A stretch of DNA of 35,656 bases from Alectryocaccobium sp964389285 (GTDB lineage: Bacteria; Bacillota; Clostridia; Lachnospirales; Lachnospiraceae), in contig CAYMCZ010000014.1 in NCBI GenBank assembly GCA_964389285.1, positions 1 to 35,656 of the forward strand. The letters run 5' to 3'. Every line of letters begins with the position of its first letter. The stretch's first letter is position 1. The translations under genes and the position numbers were made by a program. Below the pieces are notes generated by a model that was given only the letters and a program-made list of their open reading frames with translations, was not told where the DNA came from and searched no databases. Positions 14,786 through 22,513 of the stretch are shown one piece after another.

Positions 14786-15184
14786 AATAAATCCGTGTTC
14801 TTTTAAAATATTGTCAAGTTTCTCGCAATCATCGACCTTCATTATCATATAAGCCATGCCTTCTATGATGCCGAGAACCGAATACATGTATTCGATATTT
14901 ATGTTTTCTTTTTCAAGGATGCTCATAACCTCATACATCCCTCCCGGGCGATCCGGCACGGCCACCGCCGCCACCTCAGAGATCATGGCGATATAACCCT
15001 CCGCTTTTAAGAGATCATACGCCCGCTGTGTCTGTGTGACCGCAAGCCTGATAATGCCGTACTCGGAAGCCTCGGCGATATTTAAAGCCTTTATGTCAAT
15101 GTCGTTGTCTCTGAATATCTTTGCCAGCGCGGAAATCTGCCCCGAGCGGTTTTCCAGAAATACCGAAATCTGCTTTATAATCAT
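14774..15184 (-). CDS. Tandem ACT-domain protein
   Basis: A 136-residue stand-alone protein of two ACT domains (about 1-66 and 70-136). Each begins with a beta strand followed by an N-R-S-G-Q or D-R-P-G-G turn (ENRSGQISALAK; VPDRPGGMYEVM), the position where ACT domains bind amino acids. There is no enzyme domain. Such proteins sit next to phenylacetate-CoA ligase and indolepyruvate oxidoreductase genes in many anaerobes and are thought to sense aromatic or branched-chain amino acids; their direct target is not known. It starts at ATG with AGGAGAG upstream, 32 bp after the ligase gene, and ends in the operon terminator. Confidence 0.9.
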   Translation of the reverse strand: MIIKQISVFLENRSGQISALAKIFRDNDIDIKALNIAEASEYGIIRLAVTQTQRAYDLLKAEGYIAMISEVAAVAVPDRPGGMYEVMSILEKENINIEYMYSVLGIIEGMAYMIMKVDDCEKLDNILKEHGFIDAV

Positions 15185-15216
15185 TTGAATCTCTCCTTTC
15201 CTGCCCGCCTTTGCGA

Positions 15217-16515
15217 TCAGATCTTGCGGCGGTCTATTACGCGCACCGCCTTTCCGGTGCTTCTTTCTATGGTTTTCGGAGCCACTAATTTTACTTTTAC
15301 GGCTATCCCCAGCATCGATTTGAGCTCCGATACAAGGTTTTTCTCCATGTCTGAAATTTTTCCGAGATTGTCGGAGAAGATCTCCGGCGTCATTTCGACA
15401 AGCACCTCTATCGTATCCGTTGTCTTTATACGGTCCACTATGATCTGATAATGCGAAGTATATCCCGATTCCACGAGTACGGATTCGATCTGCGAAGGGA
15501 AAACGTTTACGCCTTTTACGATCAGCATGTCGTCGCTTCTTCCCATGGGCTTAGCCATTTTTATAAACGTACGTCCGCATGAGCATTTCTCTCTCGAAAG
15601 CACGCAGATGTCGCGGGTTCTGTAACGCAAAAGCGGGAAAGCTTCTTTTGTTATGGATGTAAATACCAGCTCGCCTTTTGAGCCCTCCGGAAGCACCTCT
15701 CCGGTTTCCGGATCTATTATCTCAGCGATAAAATGATCTTCGTTTATATGCATTCCCGTCTGTTCGCTGCATTCGTACGCGACTCCGGGGCCGCTGCTTT
15801 CGGTCAGCCCGTATATATCAAAAGCCTTTATTCCGAGCTGCTTTTCGATATCACGCCGCATTTCTTCGCTCCAGGCTTCCGCACCGAAAATGCCCGCTTT
15901 CAGCTTTATCTTGTCGCGCAGCCCTCTTTCATTTACGCTCTCGGCCAGATAAGCCGCGTAAGAAGGCGTACAGCATAAAATGGTCGAACCCAGATCCACC
16001 ATAAACTGGAGCTGTCGGTCGGTGTTGCCGGAGGACATGGGCATCGTCATGCAGCCGACTTTTCTGCTGCCGCCGTCGAGCCCGAGCCCCCCCGTAAACA
16101 GCCCGTATCCGTAGCAGATGTGGCAGATATCGTCTTTCGTTCCGCCCGCCGCCACAACGGCTCTTGCCGTACATTCATCCCAGATATCCATGTCTTTTTC
16201 TGTATAATACGCTATTACGCGTTTTCCCGTTGTCCCTGAAGTGGAATGTATACGCACCACTTCCGATCCGGGTACGGCCAGAAAGCCGTCCGGATAGGTG
16301 TCGCGCAGATCCGCTTTAGATAAAAACGGCAGTTTATAAAGATCGTCTGAATATTTAATGTCGTCGGGGGTGACATGCGCCTCCTGCATTTTCTTTCTGT
16401 AGTAAGGCACGTTGTCCCAGACATGTTTTACCTGTTTCACGAGCCTTTCATCCTGCCAAGCCTTTATCTGCTGCGGCGAGGCACATTCTATTTCTCTTTG
16501 ATAATACTGTTCCAC
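15217..16515 (-). CDS. paaK: Phenylacetate-CoA ligase (PaaK family)
   Basis: An AMP-forming ligase that joins CoA to phenylacetate or related arylacetates through an acyl-adenylate. The ATP-binding loop STSGTTGKRV is at 91-100, the FGAEAWSEEMR and DIYGLTESSGPG motifs are in the middle, and the C-terminal PaaK domain (MGRSDDMLIVKGVNVFPSQIE) ends the protein at 432 residues, the normal length. Start is GTG with AAGGAG upstream. It is 15 bp downstream of iorB, so it most likely handles the arylacetate that corresponds to the IorAB product, either releasing the acid or activating it for reductive carboxylation. Confidence 0.93.
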   Translation of the reverse strand: MEQYYQREIECASPQQIKAWQDERLVKQVKHVWDNVPYYRKKMQEAHVTPDDIKYSDDLYKLPFLSKADLRDTYPDGFLAVPGSEVVRIHSTSGTTGKRVIAYYTEKDMDIWDECTARAVVAAGGTKDDICHICYGYGLFTGGLGLDGGSRKVGCMTMPMSSGNTDRQLQFMVDLGSTILCCTPSYAAYLAESVNERGLRDKIKLKAGIFGAEAWSEEMRRDIEKQLGIKAFDIYGLTESSGPGVAYECSEQTGMHINEDHFIAEIIDPETGEVLPEGSKGELVFTSITKEAFPLLRYRTRDICVLSREKCSCGRTFIKMAKPMGRSDDMLIVKGVNVFPSQIESVLVESGYTSHYQIIVDRIKTTDTIEVLVEMTPEIFSDNLGKISDMEKNLVSELKSMLGIAVKVKLVAPKTIERSTGKAVRVIDRRKI

Positions 16516-16530
16516 GGATCCGCTCCTTTC

Positions 16531-17109
16531 TCAGCACTGCGCGTTTCTGCCCATTTCAAAAGCCTGTTTGTTGATCTCGACGAATTTCGGCGGAACCGAC
16601 TTTTCGATTGTTTCGATCCAGAGTTCTTCGGGAAAATCAAAATATTTTGAAAGGCGTCCCATCAGAGCCATGTTTACCACTTTGATGTTGCCTATCTCGT
16701 TCGCGATCGCAAGCGCGTCAAATACATCCACCTTTATGCCCGCGCCGCTCATTTTCGCCGCCAGATCTTCGGGGTATTTTTTCGCCCCGGTGATAACGGG
16801 AATGGGGTTTATCTGCTGTGAATTTGTGATAATCACGCCGTCTTCACGCAGGTACTTTGTCCATCTGGCCGCTTCCAAAAGCTCGAACGACAATATGATG
16901 TCGGCCTCGCCCTGATCTATAATCGGCGAATATACGTGTTCGCCGTATCTCACGTAAGTTACGACGTTTCCGCCCCTCTGGCTCATGCCGTGAACCTCGC
17001 TCACCTTTACGTCATATCCTTTTGTGATAAGTATGCGTCCCAGCAGTTTGCTCGCAAGGAGAGTTCCCTGACCGCCCACGCCTACGATCATGATGTTTTT
17101 CGTTCTCAT
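16531..17109 (-). CDS. iorB: Indolepyruvate:ferredoxin oxidoreductase, beta subunit
   Basis: This is the gamma/beta-type subunit of a 2-oxoacid:ferredoxin oxidoreductase. It shows the family nucleotide/CoA-site start IMIVGVGGQGTLLASKLLG (6-24), the VSEVHGMSQRGGNVVTYVR phrase (36-54) and YSPIIDQGEADIILSFE (61-77). The length of 192 is normal. With IorA it should oxidise aryl pyruvates from Trp, Phe and Tyr to aryl-acetyl-CoA with reduction of ferredoxin; the reaction can be reversed. It starts 12 bp after iorA. Confidence 0.95.
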   Translation of the reverse strand: MRTKNIMIVGVGGQGTLLASKLLGRILITKGYDVKVSEVHGMSQRGGNVVTYVRYGEHVYSPIIDQGEADIILSFELLEAARWTKYLREDGVIITNSQQINPIPVITGAKKYPEDLAAKMSGAGIKVDVFDALAIANEIGNIKVVNMALMGRLSKYFDFPEELWIETIEKSVPPKFVEINKQAFEMGRNAQC

Positions 17110-17121
17110 ACCAAGCCCTCC

Positions 17122-18855
17122 TTAAACGCGCTTAAGCGCGCCGAAGCCGCAAAGCTGCGCGCAGACATTACAGCCCGTACACAGCGTATTGTCGATAACA
17201 ACTTTTTTCCCGGTGACGCTTATAGCGGGACAGCCGATCTGCATGCAGGAGCGGCAGCCCGTGCATTTGTCCAAATCCGGCGAAACGGGGCCGGGATGCT
17301 TTACGTATTTGAGAAGAGCGCAGGGACGGCGCGAAATGATGACCGATGCCTCCGGCGCCTGAAGTTCTTCTTTTAATACTTTGTCGCACTCCGCCAGATC
17401 ATAAGGATCCACGACCCTTACTCTTTTGATGCCCGCTGCCCGGCAAAGGGCTTCCAGATCTATTTTAGCGGCGGGATCGCCTTTAAGGTTTTTCCCGGTG
17501 GTCGGGTTTTGCTGATGGCCGGTCATTCCCGTTATGGAGTTGTCCAGGATAATGACCGTGGATGCCGACTCGTTGTAGGCGATATTTATAAGTCCGGTCA
17601 CGCCGGAATGAATAAAAGTCGAATCTCCTATGACGCCGACCGTATTTGCCGCGGTTTTATTTTCGTTTGATTTGTTGAAACCGTGAACGCCGGAGACGGA
17701 AGCACCCATGCAGATAGTGTATTCCATAGCGGAAAGAGGCTGCACAGCCCCGAGCGTATAGCATCCGATATCTCCGAGTACCGTAACCTTATTCTTTTTC
17801 AAGGTATGGAAAAGCCCCCTGTGCGGACAGCCCGCGCACATGACCGGAGGACGCTGCGGGATTTCGTCTTTTAACTCAAATCCGCTTTGTGTCGGTATTC
17901 CGAATTTTTCGGCTATAAGGTTCTGGCTGAACTCGCCGATACAGCTGAACATTTCTTTTCCGGCAACGTCAAGTCCTATGCATCTGCAATGCTCTTCTAT
18001 CACGCCGTCCAGCTCTTCCACCACAATTACCTTTTCAACGCTTTCGGCGAATTTTTTGATCTTTTCAACCGGAAGCGGATTTATCATGCCTAATTTAAGC
18101 ACCGGATAAGTGTCTCCCAGCACCTCTTTGACATACTGATAACTCGTTGAAGAAGTGATTATGCCTTTGCTTTTATCGCGGCCTTCTTCTATTCTGTTTA
18201 TATCCGATTCTTCGGCAAAGGTACGCAAATCCAACGTTCTCTGCTCCACTATCGGATGCCGTTTCTTTGCCATGCCCGGCATCATTACATATTTCTGAAT
18301 GTTTTTTTCATAAGGTACGGGAGCCTTTTCGGCACGCACACCCTCTTCCGCGAGACTCTGGGAATGCGCTATCCTCGTACACATCCTGATGATAACCGGC
18401 GTGTCGAATTTTTCGGAGAGCTCGAAACCGAGCTTTGTAAATTCGAGCGACTCCGCCGAATCAGCCGGTTCCAGCATGGGAACCTTTGCCGCAATGGCAT
18501 ATCTTCTGGAATCCTGTTCGTTCTGCGAACTGTGCATGCCGGGGTCGTCCGCTACGCCGATCAGCATGCCTGCGTTTACCCCGGTATATGATATGGTAAA
18601 AAGCGGATCCGCCGCCACATTTAAGCCCACGTGCTTCATGCCGCAAAAGCTTCTGTGTCCGGCGAAGCTGGCTCCGAACGCCGACTCCATGGCCACTTTT
18701 TCATTCGGGGCCCACTCGGCGTATATTTCGGGATATTTTGCCGCTATCTCAGTTATTTCCGTGCTCGGAGTTCCGGGATAACTCGATACAAAACTGCACC
18801 CGGCTTCATATAGTCCCCTTGCAACAGCTTCGTTGCCAAGCATAAGTTTTTTCAT
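17122..18855 (-). CDS. iorA: Indolepyruvate:ferredoxin oxidoreductase, alpha subunit
   Basis: The large subunit carries the pyrimidine-binding domain (LGNEAVARGLYEAG, YPGTPSTEI at 26-34), the thiamine-diphosphate domain (CAGCPHRGLF and GDIGCYTLG about 340-370; GDSTFIHSG near 415 and NSITGMTGHQ), and a C-terminal 2x[4Fe-4S] ferredoxin domain. Both cluster motifs are complete: CTGCRSCMQIGCP and CTGCNVCAQLCGFGAL within the last 45 residues. The length (577) is normal. It begins at ATG with GGGAG upstream and follows the acyl-CoA synthetase gene by 24 bp. The enzyme is oxygen-sensitive in known cases, which agrees with an anaerobic host. Trp versus Phe/Tyr preference cannot be read from sequence. 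Confidence 0.96.
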   Translation of the reverse strand: MKKLMLGNEAVARGLYEAGCSFVSSYPGTPSTEITEIAAKYPEIYAEWAPNEKVAMESAFGASFAGHRSFCGMKHVGLNVAADPLFTISYTGVNAGMLIGVADDPGMHSSQNEQDSRRYAIAAKVPMLEPADSAESLEFTKLGFELSEKFDTPVIIRMCTRIAHSQSLAEEGVRAEKAPVPYEKNIQKYVMMPGMAKKRHPIVEQRTLDLRTFAEESDINRIEEGRDKSKGIITSSTSYQYVKEVLGDTYPVLKLGMINPLPVEKIKKFAESVEKVIVVEELDGVIEEHCRCIGLDVAGKEMFSCIGEFSQNLIAEKFGIPTQSGFELKDEIPQRPPVMCAGCPHRGLFHTLKKNKVTVLGDIGCYTLGAVQPLSAMEYTICMGASVSGVHGFNKSNENKTAANTVGVIGDSTFIHSGVTGLINIAYNESASTVIILDNSITGMTGHQQNPTTGKNLKGDPAAKIDLEALCRAAGIKRVRVVDPYDLAECDKVLKEELQAPEASVIISRRPCALLKYVKHPGPVSPDLDKCTGCRSCMQIGCPAISVTGKKVVIDNTLCTGCNVCAQLCGFGALKRV

Positions 18856-18879
18856 CTTTTTCTCCCTTTTTTCGGCTTT

Positions 18880-20526
18880 TCAGCCGGTTATCTGCGCTTC
18901 CACAAGCCGTCCGTCAAAATATCTTTTTCTGAGCACGGGCTTTTCGATCTTGCCCGTAGGGTTCCTCGGTACCCTGTCAAAGATATATTTCCTGGGTCTT
19001 TTGTATCTGGGAAGCTCTTTGCAGAACTGCTGCATTTCCTCTTCGGAAGATTCGCAGCCGTCTTTTAACTCTATTATAGCCGCCGCGATCTCGCCAAGCC
19101 TCGCGTCAGGCAGGCCGATAACGGCCACGTCCTTTATCTTGTCGTTTGTCCTTAAAAAATCTTCTATCTGAACGGGATAAATGTTTTCGCCTCCGGTGAT
19201 GACAACGTCTTTTTTGCGATCCACAAGATAAATAAATCCGTCCTCATCTTCTTTTGCCATATCTCCCGTGTAAAGCCAGCCGTCTTTTAATATCTCATCC
19301 GTGGCTTCGGGATTTTTATAATAACAGATCATGACTCCCGGGCCTTTTACCGCAAGCTCTCCGATCTCTCCTGCGGCAACCTCTCCGCCGTTTTCGTCTA
19401 TAATCTTTGTCTCCCAAAGATATCCGGCCTTTCCTATGGCTCCTACCTTTTCTATGTTTTCAACTCCCAGATGCACGCAGCCGGGTCCCAAAGATTCGCT
19501 TAAACCGTAGTTTGTATCATAGTCATGATCCGGAAAAACTTTTTTCCATCTCTGGATAAGGCTGGGCGGAACAGGCTGGGCTCCTATATGCATGAGTCTC
19601 CACTGCTTTAAACGATATTCGGAAAGATCGATCCTGCCGGAGTCTATTGCGTCAAGGATATCCTGCGCCCACGGAACCAGCAGCCAGACAAGCGTACAGC
19701 GTTCGCGGCTTACTGCCCATAGAATGATCTCCGGGGTTATGCCCCTCAGCAGCACGGCTTTTCCGGCGGATAAAAGACTGCCGAACCAATGCATTTTCGC
19801 GCCCGTGTGATAAAGCGGCGGAATGCAAAGAAATACATCCTCTTTTGTCTGCCCGTGATGCTTTTGCTCCGTCAGGCAGGAAGCGTATAATGCGCTGTGT
19901 TTATGAAGTATGGCTTTCGGAAAGCCCGTTGTGCCGGATGAAAAATATATCGCGGCATCGTCGTCTTCCCTTACATCCACCGGCGGTGCCAAAGGCACGC
20001 AAAAGCCCATCAGCCTCCAGCAGTTTTCGGCATACGAAGGCATTTCACACGGATCTCCGATAAAGAAGCAGAAATCTATGCCGCTCATTTCATCATAAAC
20101 GCTGCTTACTCTTTCGACGAACTCCGGTCCGAAAATTAGTACGCTGACATCCGCCAGATTCGAGCAGTATTTGATCTCCTCGGCGGAATATCTGAAATTC
20201 ATGGGAACCGCTATGCAGCCCGCCTTTAATATGCCGAAATATATCGGCAGCCATTCCAGGCAGTTCATCATGAGGATCCCGACCTTTGTATCTCTTTCTA
20301 TGCCCCGGCTCAGCAAAAGGTTTGCAAGTTTGTTTGCCTCCCTGTCAAATTCGCTCCAGGTAAGCTCCCTTCGTATGGGAGCGTTTTCATCCGCGTTTTC
20401 GATAAGTCCGGCTTCTTTCCACGGCGTGCTTGTGCTTTTATGGTCCGGATTCGGATTGAGCTCCGCGAGCGCCACGTCTCCTCCGTACAGACGGGCATTC
20501 TTTTCCAGCAGTTCTGCTATTATCAT
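18880..20526 (-). CDS. AMP-forming acyl-CoA synthetase
   Basis: A member of the adenylate-forming superfamily (548 residues). The phosphate-binding loop YFSSGTTGFPKAIL is near 187-200, YGLSESLGPG near 338, YTGDMA near 418 and the hinge DRKKDVVITGGENIYP near 430-447; the C-terminal catalytic Lys motif is in the phrase RNPTGKIEKPVL near 525, so it should be active. It belongs to the fatty/aryl acyl-CoA synthetase side of the family, distinct from the PaaK ligase four genes later. Being first in the operon with iorAB suggests an aryl or branched organic acid substrate, but this is inference. Start ATG has AAAGGA upstream. Confidence 0.88.
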   Translation of the reverse strand: MIIAELLEKNARLYGGDVALAELNPNPDHKSTSTPWKEAGLIENADENAPIRRELTWSEFDREANKLANLLLSRGIERDTKVGILMMNCLEWLPIYFGILKAGCIAVPMNFRYSAEEIKYCSNLADVSVLIFGPEFVERVSSVYDEMSGIDFCFFIGDPCEMPSYAENCWRLMGFCVPLAPPVDVREDDDAAIYFSSGTTGFPKAILHKHSALYASCLTEQKHHGQTKEDVFLCIPPLYHTGAKMHWFGSLLSAGKAVLLRGITPEIILWAVSRERCTLVWLLVPWAQDILDAIDSGRIDLSEYRLKQWRLMHIGAQPVPPSLIQRWKKVFPDHDYDTNYGLSESLGPGCVHLGVENIEKVGAIGKAGYLWETKIIDENGGEVAAGEIGELAVKGPGVMICYYKNPEATDEILKDGWLYTGDMAKEDEDGFIYLVDRKKDVVITGGENIYPVQIEDFLRTNDKIKDVAVIGLPDARLGEIAAAIIELKDGCESSEEEMQQFCKELPRYKRPRKYIFDRVPRNPTGKIEKPVLRKRYFDGRLVEAQITG

Positions 20527-20593
20527 AAAACTTTCCTTTCGGTTTGCATGTTTTAACGCCGATTTTGGATAAAAATCCTAACTCAGCCCTGAT

Positions 20594-20622
20594 ACTGTAG
20601 CACGTAAAAGCGCTGAAGTCAA
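20594..20622 (-). promoter_or_regulatory. Sigma-A promoter of the aromatic-acid cluster
   Basis: Minus-strand -35 TTGACT (20617-20622), 17-bp spacer, -10 TACAGT (20594-20599) with an extended TGC just before it. About 70 bases separate it from the acyl-CoA synthetase start codon. Confidence 0.8.
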
Positions 20623-20644
20623 CATATGCAAATCATATGAAACA

Positions 20645-20821
20645 AAACGTGCTGTCGCGATATACAAAGAGCATGAATATTCTGGAGGGAACATCCGCAG
20701 CGTCAGTTCTTAGCGAACGCAAGCATAAGCGCAACGTGAGGTTAGAACTGCTACGCGAGGACTAAGCGCGAGCGGTTCCTGGAAGAATATTCATGATAAT
20801 GTATATTGCGGCAGCCCGTTT
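20645..20821. repeat. 177-bp long inverted repeat with nested hairpin
   Basis: The two ends are complementary over about 50 bases each with few mismatches: AAACGTGCTG (20645-20654) with 20812-20821 (9 of 10), ATATACA (20660-20666) with TGTATAT (20800-20806), and the 12-mer CATGAATATTCT (20672-20683) with 20784-20795 (all 12). Inside, CAGTTCT (20704-20710) pairs with AGAACTG (20744-20750), and the loop region is GC-rich with repeated GCGA/AGCG phrases. No coding frame fits. It could be a small non-autonomous mobile element or a strong two-way terminator; the neighbouring gene encodes a tyrosine recombinase. Confidence 0.8.
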
Positions 20822-20848
20822 CCGTACTGTTATAATGTTTACACCGCT

Positions 20849-21685
20849 TTAGTTTTCCATATACAGGGCCGTGGTGGATACCTCGGAATGGCCCAGCATG
20901 GCCTGAACTTTTTTTAAGTCCACGCCGCTTTCTATCTGGCGCACGGCAAACGAATGTCTGAGGGAATGAGGGGTTATATCTTCCGAAATACCCGCCGCCT
21001 CGACGTAGCCTTTCAGCATTTTCCAGAAACCCTGGCGACTCATGGGCTCGCCCTGAAAATTCGTAAAAAGGATTTCTTTCTCTTCTGATTTTATAAATGC
21101 GCCTCTTGCATGCTTAAGATAAATTTTGAGTGCCTGTCCGGCTCTGCCGCCAAAGGGTATACGTCTTTCTTTTTCTCCGTCTCCGCATATGAGGATGCTT
21201 CTCTTTATATCCAGATCGGATATTTTAAGGTTTATAAGTTCGCTGACCCTTATGCCCGTCGCGCACATAAGCTCAAGCATGGCTTTGTCCCTGATGCCTT
21301 TCAGCGTCTTTTTGTCGGGCTGTTCGAGCAGATAATCTATCTCTTCGGGGCTCATGCCCTTTGCAAGTTTTTTTTCAACTTTGGGGAGATCTATCCCCTG
21401 CATGGGATCGCTTTTTAAAACGCCCCCGTTTAAACAATATCTGTAAAATGTTCTTAACGCCACTATCCTGCGGGATATGGTTGCGGGAGAGAGGTTTTCG
21501 TTATTAAGATAATTCACATATTCTTTCAGATCATCCGATGAAGCACGGGAAAGCTCCTTAACTCCTTTGGCTTTGAGGTATTCGTCCGCTTGTTTCAGAT
21601 CTCTCTCATAAGAAATCTCCGTGTTGTAAGAGACCTTTTTGTCTTCATGCAAATAATCGACAAAGTCCTGAATCGCGTTTTTCAT
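20849..21685 (-). CDS. Tyrosine recombinase, XerC/XerD-like, short C-terminus
   Basis: A site-specific recombinase with the SAM-like core-binding domain (about 1-95) and the catalytic domain (about 110-278). All active-site residues are present: R146 (TGIRVSEL), the beta-hairpin Lys near 172, H240 and R243 (HSLRHSF), H266 (LGHSEVSTT) and the nucleophile Y275. It resolves chromosome dimers if it is the housekeeping Xer protein. The protein stops three residues after the catalytic Tyr, while Xer proteins usually run another 15-20 residues; that tail normally docks on the neighbouring protomer. It lies 59 bp after tpiA and 27 bp before the long inverted repeat. Start ATG has AGAGG upstream. It could instead be an orphan integrase. 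Confidence 0.9.
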   Translation of the reverse strand: MKNAIQDFVDYLHEDKKVSYNTEISYERDLKQADEYLKAKGVKELSRASSDDLKEYVNYLNNENLSPATISRRIVALRTFYRYCLNGGVLKSDPMQGIDLPKVEKKLAKGMSPEEIDYLLEQPDKKTLKGIRDKAMLELMCATGIRVSELINLKISDLDIKRSILICGDGEKERRIPFGGRAGQALKIYLKHARGAFIKSEEKEILFTNFQGEPMSRQGFWKMLKGYVEAAGISEDITPHSLRHSFAVRQIESGVDLKKVQAMLGHSEVSTTALYMEN

Positions 21686-21743
21686 TACGCCGACCTCTAT
21701 TTATCTGTATTTACTGCGTTTTATGCCGGAAATTCCGAAGCCG

Positions 21744-22496
21744 TCACCTGTTATAATTTACGATGCTGCCGAAATCCTCTTTTAATGAAGCTCCGCCCAC
21801 AAGTCCCCCGTCGATATCGGGCATGGCGAAAAGTTCGGCCGCGTTGCCGGCGTTAACCGACCCGCCGTACTGAATACGGATTTCGTTCGCAACTTCGCTT
21901 CCGTAAAGCTCGGCAATACAATCCCTTATGCCTTTGCAGACCTCCTGGGCCTGCTCGTTTGTTGCCGTCTTTCCGGTGCCGATAGCCCAGATAGGCTCAT
22001 AGGCGATCACGACCTGTTTTGCCATGTCCGCGGCAACGTCCTGAAATCCGATCTTAACCTGCTGACGCACGTGCTCCATCGTCACGCCCTTTTCTCTCTG
22101 CTCAAGGGTTTCGCCGCAGCACATGATCGGAATGAGTCCGTATCTGAATGCCGCAAGGATTTTTTTATTCACGTCCTCGCTTGTCTCACCGAAATACTCC
22201 CTTCTTTCGGAGTGTCCGAGTATCACATACGAAACTCCGGCATCGGCAAGCATTTTACCGGATATCTCTCCGGTAAAAGCACCTTTTTCTTCGAAATGCA
22301 TGTTCTGCGCGCCTACTTTTATATCAGTGCCCTCACACGCCCTTACTACAGGTATAATATCTATAGCGGGAACTGCGAATACCACGTCAACCTCATCGTT
22401 TTGAACAAGGGGCTTCAACGCTTCGACAAGCGCCACCGCTTCTTTGGGGGTCTTGTTCATTTTCCAGTTTCCCGCAGCGATTATCTTTCTTGACAT
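21744..22496 (-). CDS. tpiA: Triosephosphate isomerase
   Basis: TIM interconverts dihydroxyacetone phosphate and glyceraldehyde 3-phosphate in glycolysis. The active site is complete: N10 and K12 (GNWKMN), H95 (LGHSERREYFGE), E167 (AYEPIWAIGTG), with the phosphate-binding GGSVNAGNA phrase near 210-218. The length of 250 is standard. It is 17 bp downstream of pgk, ATG start with AGGAG, so the two are expressed together. Confidence 0.98.
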   Translation of the reverse strand: MSRKIIAAGNWKMNKTPKEAVALVEALKPLVQNDEVDVVFAVPAIDIIPVVRACEGTDIKVGAQNMHFEEKGAFTGEISGKMLADAGVSYVILGHSERREYFGETSEDVNKKILAAFRYGLIPIMCCGETLEQREKGVTMEHVRQQVKIGFQDVAADMAKQVVIAYEPIWAIGTGKTATNEQAQEVCKGIRDCIAELYGSEVANEIRIQYGGSVNAGNAAELFAMPDIDGGLVGGASLKEDFGSIVNYNR

Positions 22497-22513
22497 ATTT
22501 TTCTCCTGAATTA

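Larger units (their letters stand above)
20527..20848. other. Intergenic region between recombinase and acyl-CoA synthetase genes
   Basis: No gene is visible in these 322 bases. They contain a long inverted repeat (20645-20821) and, downstream of it on the minus strand, the promoter of the aromatic cluster (20594-20622) with a leader of about 60 bases. Confidence 0.75.

Noticed and set aside
20849..20870. Recombinase short end explained by a single-base frameshift
   Set aside because: Shifting frame at the end gives only a few further residues before another stop, so a one-base error does not restore the usual tail.
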